Source: Macrothele yani
Lineage: Eukaryota; Arthropoda; Arachnida; Araneae; Macrothelidae
NCBI GenBank assembly: GCA_039090855.1
Contig: CM077011.1
Span: forward strand, 29,355,001 to 29,419,000
Direction of reading: 5' to 3'
DNA: 64,000 nucleotides
The position numbers and the translations under genes are program-made. Below, one piece after another: positions 43,869 through 55,720 of the stretch (its first letter is position 1; every line of letters begins with the position of its first letter). Below the pieces are notes generated by a model, which was not told where the DNA came from, made no database searches, and worked only from the letters and a program-made list of their open reading frames with translations.

Positions 43869-44063
43869 TTTTTTTTGTTAACGACCACCGTGAACAACTC
43901 AATGGGCTATGAGCAGTCGCCCGTCCCTAATTTAGGGTCACTGGTTCCAGGGAAGGGAGAGAGCCAGTGCCGTAAGACAAACACAACATCCATGCCTCAC
44001 CGGGACCCCTTTCGGACGAATGATCAGAGGCCATCGCTTAGACCACTGCGCCACTGGGGCTGC
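43869..44063 (-). repeat. tRNA-derived SINE, with B-box deletion
   Basis: Minus-strand copy flanked by ATTTGATTT (43860-43868 and 44064-44072). The stretch between CACCGGG and ACCCCTTTCG lacks the GATTCGAACCCGG block, so the B-box has been lost. Confidence 0.9.
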
Positions 44064-44072
44064 ATTTGATTT

Positions 44073-44926
44073 AGCTACAGCTACCTATGTTTGTCTCACG
44101 TTTACCACAGCCTGTTTTTTCTCGTTTGGAATCGTCCATAATTCAGTTTGAAGGAGGGAAGACCGCAGGAGTTCCCGTGGCCAGAATAACCACTGGAATT
44201 CCCGCGTTCTTCATTCCTATAAGCTATTTAGAACTTCGAGTTTTCGTTGAACGTTAAGCACTTCACTTGGATTTCGTGCTCCTAGTTACTTATGTTGCAT
44301 TTGAATTGGGAGAAGTCTTATTCTCCCTGAAAAAAGGTAAACATACGGATAAGAACTAGGCGCTGCTCACAAAGCACTGGTAAAACAATTTACATATTGT
44401 TCGCACACGCCTAACAACGTGTAGGCCAAAGCTCTGATCGGAATTCATCGCTCCACGTCGTCTTGTTGATGCTCAATTGTGTTAAAAATTCAGAGAGTGA
44501 GAGGGAAACTCGAGGGTTCTATATGCAGCAGAATGCACTTGCAATAAGTCCGGAGCTGTCGAACGGGGAGTACTCTTACTGCAAGGAAGCACCCTGCTAG
44601 GGGAAATAGCTAAGAGCTGGTGTAGGTGGTCGCAGGCGCGACGCTCAAATTTCCTTTTAGTTCGCCCCTGTACGATGCTCTCCCCCTCCTGGTTCTGAGT
44701 TGGGAGTGGCACGAAATTTTAAATGCTTGGCAGAAATGTTTGCCAAAATTCCGTTTATTACAGGACACTGATGATGTAATGATCCCTACTCAAGTTGTCT
44801 GTTCAAGTTGCACTTAGTATTTATTCAGTGTATGTAGAAATGAAAACCACGGATTCATGAACACCCATTAACAAGATTACTATCCGAAATTTTCGTTTGC
44901 TTATGCTATTTTTTAATCCTTTTTTT
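44073..44926. other. No gene recognised
   Basis: No domain or repeat seen. Short open frames are unremarkable. Confidence 0.4.
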
Positions 44927-44936
44927 AATATTTGGT

Positions 44937-45150
44937 GCCGCCCCGGTGGCGCGTGGTCTAAGGCGTTGGCCTCTGATCATTCGTCCGTAAGGGGTCCGGG
45001 TTCGAATCCCGGTCAGGCATGGGTGTAGTGTTTGTCTTGCGGCACTGGCTCTCTCCCTTCCCTGTAACCAGTGACCCTAAATTAGGGATGGGCGGCTGCT
45101 TATAGCCCATTGAGTTGCTCACGGTGGTCATTAAACCACCAATTAAAAAA
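44937..45150 (+). repeat. tRNA-derived SINE, complete
   Basis: Intact B-box GGTTCGAATCC, and the A-box has one base missing (GGCGCGTGGTCTAAGG). A perfect 10-bp duplication AATATTTGGT (44927-44936 and 45151-45160) flanks it. Confidence 0.95.
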
Positions 45151-45160
45151 AATATTTGGT

Positions 45161-46162
45161 ATTATGACTTTTAGTTTGTAACCTGACAGAGGATATCTGT
45201 TTTACCACTTTTTAAAACTATATTTTTGAAAATGGTGCCTTTTAGATTACTTCCTTAACGTCACTCAGAAGACTCTCTCAATATCAAAGAATAGTACAAC
45301 ACTAAATTTAATTTAAAAGCTTCGTTTTATATAAGAAAATTTCTGTGAATTCGAAAAACGCTCATACATTTACCCAAGTTCCTTAAAATCTTATGTGGTT
45401 ACACCACAGATATCATATAAGGGACTAGATTAGCTGTCAGCTCTGTTCAGCATCCGCTCGCGCTGTGACAACCGTGGAGCCATATTGAGCGGGTCAAGAT
45501 ATTGGAGTGGGACATCTTAGGAAGGATAATTTGGACTTTGTTATTGCGTAAATCGTGGTGAAAACTTGCTCGGATATAAATCATTCTCTAAAAGACGAAA
45601 ATATAATTGCGCTTATCTATTTGTCTTTTCCGCCATGTTGAAAAAAATATATCTTAGTTTGCAAGATAAATTAAAAACTGGCATTGTTTGAAAATGACTG
45701 GAAAACATTTTTATGACTTTAATGAGGCAAAGATTTAAAATAAACAAAAAAGAAAATGACATGTTTGAAATCAATAATTTGCTATTAAATCCAGAAAACT
45801 ATTCATTTAAACTCGAAAAATAATGGCTTTCACATACTTTACATAGGGAAGTTGAAATAATGCGAATATTTTTCTTTGCTAGCTGTTACCGGTGCCATTC
45901 TGATTTATTTATGATTTTGCTCAAAAATATTAATTTTACAGATTTCGACACTTTGTTATTCACTAAGGAAACTTCAGTTTTTATCATTTTAAGTTATTCA
46001 TTAGGGCAAACATGCAACCAAAAGACGCATTAAATGTCAGCATTCATTAACAAGAAACCTCAAAATTATATTATGTCGCAGCTGATTAAAAATAGCGTGA
46101 TTTTTTTTTCTTATGCCGCAGATGACGGAATGACGTTTCTTTTAAATTTAAGCCCTGGACGA
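45161..46162. other. No gene recognised
   Basis: AT-rich 1 kb without motifs, apart from a CpG-richer 45440-45490. Confidence 0.4.
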
Positions 46163-46172
46163 ATCTGAAATA

Positions 46173-46382
46173 CCCCGGTGGTGCAGTGGTCTAAGCGATG
46201 GCCTCTGATCATTCGTCCCAAAGGGGTCCGGGTTCGAATCCCAGCGAGGCATGGATGTTGTGTTTGTCCGGCGCTGGCTCTCTCCCTTCTCTGGAACCAG
46301 GACCCTAAATTTGGGACGGGAGACAGCTTATAGCCCATTGAGTTGCTCACGGTGGTCGTTAAACCTCCAATAAAAAAAAAGG
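46173..46382 (+). repeat. tRNA-derived SINE, complete
   Basis: Starts CCCCGGTGGTGCAGTGGTCT, B-box GGTTCGAATCC, A tail; flanked by ATCTGAAATA (46163-46172 and 46383-46392). Confidence 0.95.
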
Positions 46383-46392
46383 ATCTGAAATA

Positions 46393-46822
46393 CTGCAATA
46401 TTTTGCAAGAGCCTTGACATTGTAGTTTGCACTACGGAATATAATTGTTTTTTCACTTCAATATAATAACTATGTGTATTAACTGCTTAGAATCTGGATA
46501 TAAATAGCAAATCACAGCACCAAACTCGTATTCCGTTGATTTAATGTAAAGTAGTCTTGCTTAAACGGAGAGCGATGACACGCTGAAACTGGCTCCTACA
46601 TTGTCATGCCTCAAGGGCTAGGTGTCCGATCTAGCTTCTTGTATATGATATCTGTGGGTTGCACTCGCCATGTGTTCTAACTCCTTAAATATTTTTCTTC
46701 GGGGTGTGGCTGAAGATCACCTGTAACGTCGCACCTGATGTGGCTGTGCAGTGATGGTATCAATAAGCACAGGACCTCCAGGTGGCTACCTAAACATATC
46801 CCAAAACATTACACCTGAGGAT
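46393..46822. other. No gene recognised
   Basis: Unique-looking AT-rich spacer. Confidence 0.4.
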
Positions 46823-47036
46823 GTTTTTTATATTGAAGGTTGAACGACCACCGTGAGCAACTCAGTAGGCTATAAGCAGTCGCCAGTCCCTAATTTAGGG
46901 CCACTGGTTCCAGGGAAGGAAGAGACCCAGCGCCGTAAGACAAACATAACATCAATGCCTCACCAGGATTCGAACCCGGACCCATCTCGGACGAATGATC
47001 AGAAGCTCTCGCTCAGACCACTGCGCCACCGGGACG
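46823..47036 (-). repeat. tRNA-derived SINE
   Basis: Minus-strand copy from a short T run through GGTTGAACGACCACCGTGAG, the GGATTCGAACCCGG B-box and CCACTGCGCCACCGGG A-box. Duplication unclear (TGAGGA on both sides). Confidence 0.85.
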
Positions 47037-47482
47037 AGTTGAGGAAGTTAGAATAAGATAGCATTGAATATGTATGAAAGCTGAGATGCCCTCATCAGTA
47101 GAGCAGTACCATTTAGGTGAAACCTGTAGCTGTAACCACGAGCGGCGGCTGTTAAAACGTGGGAATGCGGATACATTTTGAGTTGGCCGAATTGCTTTTT
47201 TCGTCGCAAATGTTTCTAATTTTGCATTGTAACTTGCTGCCGATGTGTGAAAAAAAATGTTGGATTTGTAAAATTCTTAATTATTTTGAAGCATCTTCCC
47301 ATTTCCATTTTAAATTGAAATTCACGAAGCGTAGAGCAAGTTCAAAGCAAATGTAACTTTAAATTTTAAAACCTCAGTCGTTTATGAGGTATAATTTATT
47401 CCGGTTTGATATTAACACGATTTCTGTAACCCAAAACCACACAATTCAAAAGTAGCCGGGGTTCAGATTGAAGGTTCAGTTT
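47037..47482. other. No gene recognised
   Basis: AT-rich spacer, no motifs. Confidence 0.4.
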
Positions 47483-47631
47483 TGTTCGGGTTTAAGCATG
47501 GATGTTGTGTTTGTCTTGCAGCACTGGCTCTCTCCCTTCCCTGGAACCAGTGGCTCTAAATTAGGGACGGGTGACTACTTATAGTGTTCACGGTGGTCTT
47601 TTTTTTCTTTTTTTTTTTGATTGGAGGTTTA
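47483..47631 (+). repeat. SINE body fragment followed by an inverted SINE tail
   Basis: 47497-47596 is a plus-strand body lacking the tRNA-like head. 47609-47631 (T run plus GATTGGAGGTTTA) is the tail of an oppositely oriented copy, whose body is missing. Confidence 0.75.
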
Positions 47632-47807
47632 ATTTTCCGAAATTATTATTTGGTTGCAGGTAACGCATACAACTTAAATTCATACATTGCTCGTGGTTAA
47701 CGCATACATCTCGAATTCAGACGAATATAGTATTGTTCGTCACAGGGTACGAATATTATTCAATACAGATCGAACAAGTGATACAGTATGCCAGATTTGC
47801 AAATAAC

Positions 47808-47928
47808 AAAGAGAGCCAGTGTCAAAAAACAAACACAGACATCCAGCTCTCACCCGGGATTCGAACTCAGACCCTTCCGTTGGGCGAAGGATCAGAAGCT
47901 ATCGCTTAGAGCACTGGGCTATCATGGA
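47808..47928 (-). repeat. SINE tRNA-like head and first body part, diverged
   Basis: Minus-strand B-box remains as GGGATTCGAACTCAG and the A-box side as ATCGCTTAGAGCACTGGGCT. The tail is missing. Confidence 0.75.
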
Positions 47929-48022
47929 ACACATTGTGAAGAAGTATTAATCAAACATGGATTTTACAATGTGCTAAATGACCATTGTACACAGATAACC
48001 AGTGTTGGACAAGTAACATATT

Positions 48023-48141
48023 GAGAGCCAGTGCCGAAAGACAAACACAAACATCCATGCCTCACCGGAATTCGAACCCGGACCCAACTAGAGCGAATTA
48101 TCATAAGACAGCGCCTTAAACCACTGCGCCACCGGGGCGGC
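48023..48141 (-). repeat. SINE tRNA-like head and first body part, 3' truncated
   Basis: Minus-strand copy with CCACTGCGCCACCGGGGCGG at its outer end and GGAATTCGAACCCGG. It breaks off after GAGAGCCAGTGCC, at the same body position as the neighbouring fragment at 47808. Confidence 0.85.
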
Positions 48142-48156
48142 GAAATATTCAAGTCA

Positions 48157-48362
48157 TTTTTTTTATTGGAGGTTTAACGAACTCCGTGAGCAACTCTGTA
48201 GGCTATAAGCAGTCGCCCGTCCTTAATTTAGGGTCGCTGGTTCCAGAGAAAGAAGAGAGTCAGTGCCGTAAGACGAACACAACATCTATGCCTCACGGGT
48301 TTCGAACTCGGACCCTTGACGGACGAATAATCTGAGGCTATCGCTCAGACCACTGCGACACA
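48157..48362 (-). repeat. tRNA-derived SINE
   Basis: Minus-strand copy from a T run through GGAGGTTTAACGAACTCCGT to CGCTCAGACCACTGCGACAC. Diverged, with a B-box of GGTTTCGAACTCGG. Confidence 0.85.
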
Positions 48363-48589
48363 AATAGGTAATATGGAAACAAACTGGGATTATAAAAAAA
48401 TAACTTAAAACTTCCCAATTTCGCCTGCTAGGTCATCTGCTTAAAAATACAACGAATGCGCAACATTTAAAAAAAGAAAATTTATTGATATGTTTAGCTC
48501 TATGGGAAAAGAACATAGAAATTAACACGCAACTCTAAGATTTAGATGTGCAATTCGTTTTCCCTTTTTCACATTTTCTTGGAAATTAA
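48363..48589. other. No gene recognised
   Basis: Short AT-rich spacer between a SINE and a THAP remnant. Confidence 0.3.
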
Positions 48590-48870
48590 ATATCGAAAGA
48601 AAACTACCAGGTTTCAACCGCCTTCTATCTTAGTATTATATTCAAAATCTTCTTGTTTAAAATGGGCAGAACATATTCGAGAATGCACACTAGGATGGAA
48701 ATCATCGGGTTTCATTTTACACAGCCATTCCCATAACCGTTTCGGCCTTTTCAGAGAAAAATTATGGTAAGTTATTCCTTCTTCTGTATATTTAAGGTGT
48801 CAGGATTTAAGAGCGCAATCATACAATGAGAAAAGTCATGCATGTCGTTCATAAATTTAAGAAAATCGTT
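48590..48870 (-). pseudogene. THAP-domain remnant
   Basis: The minus strand encodes DFSHCMIALLNPDTLNIQKK, then after a stop LKRPKRLWEWLCKMKPDDFH and SRICSAHFKQEDF. The last part holds the C-X2-H pair and the conserved W and F of a THAP domain. The second Cys of the first pair is Leu. The same sequence, including the part before the domain, recurs at 62280-62545. Confidence 0.6.
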
Positions 48871-48924
48871 ATTTTTCTTAACTCCTGCAATGGAACGCCA
48901 TGTTGAGCAATGGGAAAACGCATG

Positions 48925-49149
48925 GCCGCCCCAGTGGCGCAGTGGTCTAAGCGATGGCCTCTGATCATTCGTCCGTAAGGGGTCCGGGTTCGAATCCCGG
49001 TGAGGCATGGATGTTGTGGTTGTCTTACTGCACTGGCTCTCTCCCTTCTCTGGAACCAGTGACCCTAAATTAGGGACGGGGACTGCTTATAGCCTATTGA
49101 GTTGCTCACGGTGGTCGTTAAACCTCCAATCAAAAAAAAAAAAAAAAAG
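48925..49149 (+). repeat. tRNA-derived SINE, complete
   Basis: Starts GCCGCCCCAGTGGCGCAGTG, B-box GGTTCGAATCC, long A tail with G interruptions. Confidence 0.9.
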
Positions 49150-49265
49150 AAAAAAGAAATACATGACTATGACGTCAGAGAGAGATCAGTTCTTTTAGTG
49201 ACGTTCACGTTTGTGTAAGGCTTCTGATTGGTTCTAATTCTGTCGTGTTGAATGTCAATGCTACA

Positions 49266-49303
49266 CGACGTTATAGCGTCTAAAAGGGGAAGTGTGCCGT
49301 GCG
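49266..49303. repeat. Left inverted repeat of the P/THAP candidate
   Basis: Matches 55721-55757 inverted, about 34 of 38 bases, with a shared GTTATAGCGTCTA core. Confidence 0.85.
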
Positions 49304-51556
49304 AACTCAAAATCTGCGTTCGAAATATGTCCCACGCCGCATCGCGGCACTGCAGACGGCGTCTGTGTCAAAGATTGTGTGTACAGTTGTGCAATGTGAA
49401 CCAAACAACAGGGGTTGGATTAGGATATGTACGATTTTCTTAAGTGTGTGATTATGGAAACACATTTTATGGTTCAGTGAAATGTCTACGTCTGGCGCAG
49501 AGTGCAGCGTCGGCAAATGTAATTGAAAGTATAATTATGCGTGATTTAAATTGATATGCTACCTCCTCGAAGAATGCCTACCAAAAGGCTAACAAATGGC
49601 TTGTATGTGCCAAGTAAAGAAGTGCTGTTTGGAAAATTTAAATGTATGTCACTTAGTAGCGGCTAGTGGTAAGCTGAGTCGAATCTGACGAAAAAGACAG
49701 GCTACGGTGCGAAATAGTCACGTGCACAACTTAGTGCTGTCGCCAAGTCAATCGGTTGAACAGCCATTGCGTTTCATTGTTGGTTCACATTTGTTTGTAT
49801 TGAGTGAGTGTTCCGTTTATTGCCATTTGGATACACGTATAGTTTTGTAAGGTAGGTATTATTATATTTCTAAGGTAAGGTTAATTCTTAGTAAACGTTT
49901 TATTTAGTTTTAGTAATAATTATAGGTTTAATGAGTAGATCTTAGTTTCACACGTGTTGAAATCTGTTCATGTCTCGTGAATAGTGAAGTATAAAGAAGT
50001 GAGTTATTCTGTAGTGTTGAATTCTTATTTCAAATAGAATAATTAATATATTTTGCCAATGCCGATTCACATAGAGCTTGAATATTACCAGAAATCAGGG
50101 CAACTTTTCAGGAAATTAGCCTTCGTAATTTGTATAACATTTGCATCTCCAACAATCGTTAGCCCTTTCTTTACGAAATTAATGCTTGAACTGTTGTTGC
50201 ATTGTAATGTGTCTCTGAATTAAAGAGTACATTTTTTAATTTCGTAACTTAATGCAACTGTGATATAGCATTTGTCTGATTGAATTTACTAAAGCTGTCT
50301 GAACAGTGTGGACAGATTATGTTGAAAAACTTGCATGGTCAACTTTATTCTAACTGTACAAAACATAGGGAACTACTTTCGATTAAAAATTTCATATCTA
50401 GTTCTTCACTTGTATTAAAAGGTGTAATTCTTTTTACAGGAATTGCCAAAATTTGCCATGCCACAGTGTTGCAGTGTTAGTGGCTGCTAGTTAAATTATA
50501 GAAGTCAAAAGGAGACTTACAACTTTTGCCATACCAATTGTCTTATACAAAATCTGCTGCATACATTTAAACAGACAAAGTTCTGATTTTAGATTTCCTT
50601 GTTCATTTTCCGTGGAATGTTTGTGTATGAGTAGCTTGAAAACTAAATAGGAAAACATAACTCTCCTCAGCTGGAAAATACTCTTGAACAACTTAGTGAA
50701 AGCCAAACATGACAACTGAAATTATTTGAAATCACGTGAAAGGAAAATTAAGAAGTTGAAAGTCTGAACGCTTAGTTTTGTGTGCCTCTCCTTAGTGCAT
50801 AGTGTGCACAGAGTAAGTCCTGAGATAGGAAAAAGAGTTCAAACTTATCAAATATTTTATATGCAAAAGTGTATAGCCAGGTTGGTTAAAGTATTGAAAT
50901 GTATTTTTCTTCTGTAATAAATGAAGATAACATTTCTGAAAAGTTATCTTTGAAACTGGAAAGTAAAGATCCGTCATATTTGGTTTAATTTTATTTGAAA
51001 CTTGTATACCAGGAAGCAGTACTTCAGTTAGCTTCTCGTAACATATTTCCAATCTTTTTTCTGCTTCATCACATATTCACACAGTGATGCGGAGTGGTTG
51101 GTGGCATTCTGTACTGAAGATTTGTATTTAATATTTGGTGGTGTCTTTTTTTTTTCAAATTGGAACTAATACTGTTTGTGCAGTGGTTGCCCGTCTTCAA
51201 AATGGACCAGAGGTCCTCATTTACTAGCAGGTTTGATTTCATCTGTCAAAATTCATTTGAAAATCTATGGACTATTTTCTTTCCGTGGAAGATGATGCTG
51301 TACTCCTTCGCGTCATGGGGTCCGGCTAGTCCCTCAACGACACCATACCCGTACGAGTTCCATGTCACTTATTTTCAGATTAATAAATGTTAGCAGTAAT
51401 ATTGTAGCATTTTTGTTTATGTTTCAATACTGTACCAAAAAATTCCAGGAAATTTCTCTTATTTTTCATACTTACCACTATGACTTCATTGCCATAAAAT
51501 TTTTGATAAAAACACCTGTGAGAAATTAACTGAAGTGTTACTGTGTGTGTGTGTGT
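49304..51556. other. No gene recognised
   Basis: 2.2 kb AT-rich. The part 49650-49860 looks promoter- or leader-like (CpG-richer, followed by a GTAGGT donor-like site near 49850), but no coding follows. Confidence 0.4.
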
Positions 51557-52202
51557 CAGAGCTGAGTTCGGGCTGAATTTCAAGATCCTGAGCCTGAAGT
51601 ATGTCAGCTCGAACGAGCCCGAAAACTATGATTAACCTGTTAAGCATTGAAAAAAGTCTTCCAGACTTCCACTCTTTCCTACCCATGCAATTAACTGATG
51701 TCTTTCTCAACTGCGGAGTGGAGAAGGGATGTCTATCTATTTCTATAGTTACCTTTAACCATTCATTTATTCCCGAAATGTTTTTTTTTTGGGGGAGGGG
51801 GGGGACATCTGGAGGCACAACAAACTATGTCGTATGTTGCTCAATAGAATTAGCAGGGAGCTGCCCCTTTGAGGTAGGGAGCAAAATTCCGTCAGCTTGC
51901 TATCTACTATCTATGCTTCTTAAAACTTATCCTTGGCAGAAATCCTGTAATTCATGGCCTATGGTATTTTGTTATCCAAGCCCGGAATGGATAGCCCTGC
52001 AGAATTCCTACTCCCCATTTGACCCAGTTGCTGAAGAATTCTCTTTCACAACTAGAAAGTGTAAAAAAAGTCTCGTGTGCTAAATTATATAAAATCACAT
52101 TAAAAGAAAAAGGAAGAAAATTCTTCCCCTCTCTCCAAGCCCGAACTCCAGTAAGTATTACACAGCCAGCGCCCGGTTCGGGCTCGGCCCGTCTCAGCAC
52201 TG
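51557..52202. mobile_element. Candidate non-autonomous hAT element inside a GT repeat
   Basis: The ends read CAGAGCTGAG and, inverted, CAGTGCTGAG, with CAG...CTG termini typical of hAT. GTGTGTGT flanks both sides (51549-51556 and 52203-52210), fitting an 8-bp duplication. Both sides contain GC-rich CGGGC motifs in mirrored positions (TTCGGGCT near 51567; CCCGGTTCGGGCTCGG near 52172). No transposase inside. Confidence 0.6.
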
Positions 52203-52210
52203 GTGTGTGT

Positions 52211-52980
52211 GTGTACTAGTGCTTAGCTTGACATTTATAGTAGGTATATTGAAAGTAAAAATTTAATTTTTACTATAATGAGCAAATTTGGCTTCTAGTA
52301 AAGAATGTTAGTAAAATGTATAAATTCCCTAGTGTTATGAAAAACTACTAACCAATTCTGCTTAATTCCTTTAGAAATGTGTGGGAAATATTTATTTATA
52401 CTGTTAAAATGTTGTCTAATCTAAAAAGTGATATCAAATATGTTTTATAAAAAAGTAGATCACAGGTATGAACATTACAAGAGTAGATTTTAGGTAAAGA
52501 AAATAATTGACATAACTCATACATAAAATATTCAGATGGTAACACACACTGGAGGATCTAAAGCTGAGATAATTTTGATGTAACTTGTGATGATTCAAAC
52601 TATTTGAAACAGATGTCTTAATTTCTGCCATTGGTTAGCAAGAATTCTTTTTTTATTTTGTTGTGTGTATCTATAACTTTGTTGCAGATGCTATCACATA
52701 AAGGAAGTTTGGGTAACAATCTGAAGCTGAATACTGTTTAGCTTGTGATGACTTCCTTCTTTCAAACTATTTGAAACAGACATTTGAGGTACATTTATGT
52801 AAAAGAATGGACCCATTTGTTTATTTTTAATAGTATTTTTTACTTTGTTCCGCTTGAAGATACAAGACAAATTCATAGTCAATAGGTAAGTTGATACTTT
52901 ATCCAAATGTAGTATTTATGCTAATTTTTAAAACAAACTAAAAAATTAATTTCTGAATTGTAGCAAAGTGCTTTAATAAT
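52211..52980. other. No gene recognised
   Basis: AT-rich. CAAACTATTTGAAACAGA occurs twice (52597 and 52766), with AGCTTGTGATGA-like context, hinting at a 170-bp old duplication. Confidence 0.4.
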
Positions 52981-53475
52981 ATGAGGGTGGATCAAAAAGT
53001 TAGTTACACTGTTGAATAAAAAAAATCAAGGATATACTCAGGGGATGTATGTTGGTTTACAACATTAATTCATTTTTCGACATAGTCGCCTAAGGACTGT
53101 AAACATTTATCGGAACGTGCGATTAACTTTCCCATACCTGTACAAGAAAAAGTCCAGTTTGGTGCAACTAGTTAAGGACCGCACTTTTCACAGCCTCATC
53201 CGTTGGGAATCATTGTCCACTAAGCTCCTGTTTCATTTTACCGAACAAATGGTAGCCGCATGGGGATAAGTTGGGGCTATAAGGTGGATGCTGCCACAAT
53301 TCCGACTTGAATTAATGCAGCAATTCCCTTAGTTTTCCGTGCTGTGTAATGTTCTTGGACATCAGTGTGACACCTTCGCTCAACTTACCCCGGCATCTGT
53401 CCTTAATTGAATTTCGCAAATTTAATGGTGTTTGGCAATATGAGTCACTTGATGGTTGTCTCTTTTGACAGAAAT
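52981..53475 (-). mobile_element. Mariner fragment, carboxyl half only
   Basis: Begins ATGAGGGTGGATCAAAAAGT, the same kind of end as transposon F (60812-62060). The minus strand retains ARKTRELLHQ-like, LWQHPPYSP-like and LPFVR pieces of a mariner transposase in shifting frames. No second end. Confidence 0.7.
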
Positions 53476-53739
53476 TCTGTGTAAACAACAGATTCACAGT
53501 CATCATGACCACTCCCGCAGACAGAGACAGTTGGACTTTTCACGTCTTCCTTGTTGGGGAGGTGACATGTTTCCATTCCATGGACGATCGTTTGATTTCA
53601 GTTACGTAACAGTAAATATGCGATTTCAGATTGCTTATAGAGATATATTTCCCACGTATAATAAGAAGAAATATTTCTTCCCCAGTGTTTACCTGTATAA
53701 CTGGGAATTTGCTAAGCATCGACCTGACTCTAAATAGCT

Positions 53740-54456
53740 GAGCTACGATGAAGCAAGGCTCGCTTTGACTGGCGAAAATCTGATATGAAATGTAAACTAG
53801 AACAATCTGTAGGATGCATAATGCTGTATTTAGTTCCAGAACAGTCTGCTGATATACCAAATGTCTTCCACATATTCCCTGGTCCAAGAAGCCCCATCAC
53901 ACGTAATGAAATTAACAAACAGACCTGCATTTTCAGTGAGAATAACAGCTTTAATAATTAATTTTGCTAGCAAAGTTCCACTTATATTGTTACTTGTGGC
54001 AAAAACACCAATTATTTGGGTCCAATCTCCATTTAATGGCTGAAACACCATTACCAGTCCGTGATTACATGGGGTATACTTAACAGTTTTTGAAGTGTAT
54101 GGCCCAATATGAACAAACCCTAATATTTCACCAGATGATTTTGCATGCAGTTTTTCTGTAAGCTTCACTTCATCTATTAATATACCACCATGTCTTGCAA
54201 AAGGCTCCATTTCACTTGTTTTCTTTGAAATAGTTTCAAACGTCAGTGCATTGAATCCAAAACTGCTGTTGTAATTTGAAATATACTTTCTAATAGTTGT
54301 TCTATTAGGTAGGATCATGATTTTGTGTTTCCGTATGTGCTCGTACAATTTTGGACTTTTTATGTGCATTAGTAAGCATTCAAGTAACCATTCTTTGGTA
54401 TATGACATACCTCTTGCAGATTTCTTTTTTGCTGCCTTATAACAATGAATAACCAT
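53740..54456 (-). pseudogene. P-element/THAP9-type transposase, first part of the catalytic region
   Basis: Read right to left: AKKKSARGMSYTKEWLLECL, LPNRTTIRKYISNYNSSFGF, GGILIDEVKLTEKLHAKSSG (IDE is the first catalytic Asp region), NHGLVMVFQPLNGDWTQIIG, then FITCDGASWTREYVEDIWYI (CDGASW is a P/THAP9 signature). Past that the frame shifts into MWKTFGISA and then fades near 53740. It lacks the DACHMLK block present in the other P remnant (36310-37460). Confidence 0.85.
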
Positions 54457-54553
54457 TTGCTGCTGCTTAATGCGTAATTCTGCTATTTTTTCATTAATGG
54501 AAAGTTCTGTAAAATTCCTTTTTTTTTTATTTTTTTTTTTTTTTTAAGTTTAA

Positions 54554-54930
54554 TTAGAGAGCGAAATAACTAGTTTCTTCAGCCTGTTGATTTTTCCGAA
54601 CTGTATTTTGATACTTATTTTTAAATGTAGCCTTTCTTCTATGATAAGCTATTTTGTGCAAAAGTAAGCCCTGCAGATACTTACATCTGAGGCAAGTCTT
54701 TGTTGTTCCTTTCGTTACACAATTTTTGCTGTACAAATTATTCTAAAAAATAACTCCACTTTCAAGGTACTTCATGTTATTTTCAAATTCTGAAATGGAG
54801 CCTGTGCCATGACATACTGTTAGCCTATCAGTGTCTCGAATAATGGATTTTGATTCATCTTTAGAAGTAATATTAGAAACTGAGTTAATTTTTATTCCAC
54901 GTAAATACACTTTACAGGTAACCTCTGGTT
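54554..54930 (-). pseudogene. Linker between THAP domain and transposase, fragment
   Basis: The minus strand keeps FENNMKYLESGVIF and NCVTKGTTKTCLRCKYLQGL followed by basic residues. The CLRC pair may be part of a second zinc site. Its position between THAP and transposase fits a P-type protein. Frame breaks on both sides. Confidence 0.5.
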
Positions 54931-55040
54931 AACTTTTGGTAACAACAACCAGTTTTTCTGTTGTCAATGAATTTGACAATTCACATTTGAATGAATGAAC
55001 ATGGAAAATTATGCACTTTGAATTATTTGCAGGAATTTGC

Positions 55041-55493
55041 TTACCCCAAAATACTGAAGGCTGTGATATTCAGAAGGCAGTTCCGTGTAACTCTTTGGGA
55101 AGTGAATTCCAAGCTATTTAAATTACCATCAGGCTTATCATCGGTTTCCCTAACTTTCCTGTATTTTGCCAGAGTTTTTGACAAATAATGGGGAAGGTTT
55201 GGAAATATTGTTGGAATTGCATCTGGTGTCAAGATGGGCCGATCTCTGGGTATTAACACAGTCTCCTCATTTATTTTATGCACAAAATTTCGAACCACAA
55301 ATCTCTCAAAGTGCAGTTCACATACAGCACTAAATTTGTCGTAAGTTTTTATCTGCACATCTGCACCGGGAATCAATCTTTGCCACTGCTGTAAAAGTTT
55401 ATCATTTTTGGGTATTCCAAAGAGTGACGGCTTACTGTTTTTGTACTGAGTATTGCAACCTGGCACAAAACTATGGTTATTTCTCTTCCGCAT
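55041..55493 (-). pseudogene. THAP domain with a lost zinc ligand
   Basis: ATG at 55493. Encodes MRKRNNHSFVPGCNTQYKN, FGIPKNDKLLQQWQRLIPGA, then FSAVCELHFERFVV and TPDAIPTIFPNLPHYLSKTL. The VPGC and CELH pairs fit a THAP zinc finger. Where most THAP domains have Cys (C-X4-C), this one has Ser in HSFVPGC, a one-base change. The 150-codon frame is open and then ends in a stop before the transposase part. AT-rich leader upstream to about 55560. Confidence 0.8.
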
Positions 55494-55720
55494 AATGAGC
55501 TAAGTATAACTTATATACAATATTTAGGTAATCCACATTCCTTCTAAAACCTAAAACATAACACGTTTTCGTCTAAATTACCGTTCTTTTCACAGTAAGC
55601 AACACGAATTTAGTTTCCCGCTCCCATCACAGTAAGAAAGAGGGAAGGGAAGGCGATCGAAGCGCCATCTACGAAGGGGACAAATTTCGGTATCCACGCC
55701 AATCATTACGTACGCTAGGC

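Noticed and set aside
53456..53737. 93-codon plus-strand frame near the P transposase
   Set aside because: No domain, and it overlaps the mariner fragment and the decayed end of the P transposase on the other strand.
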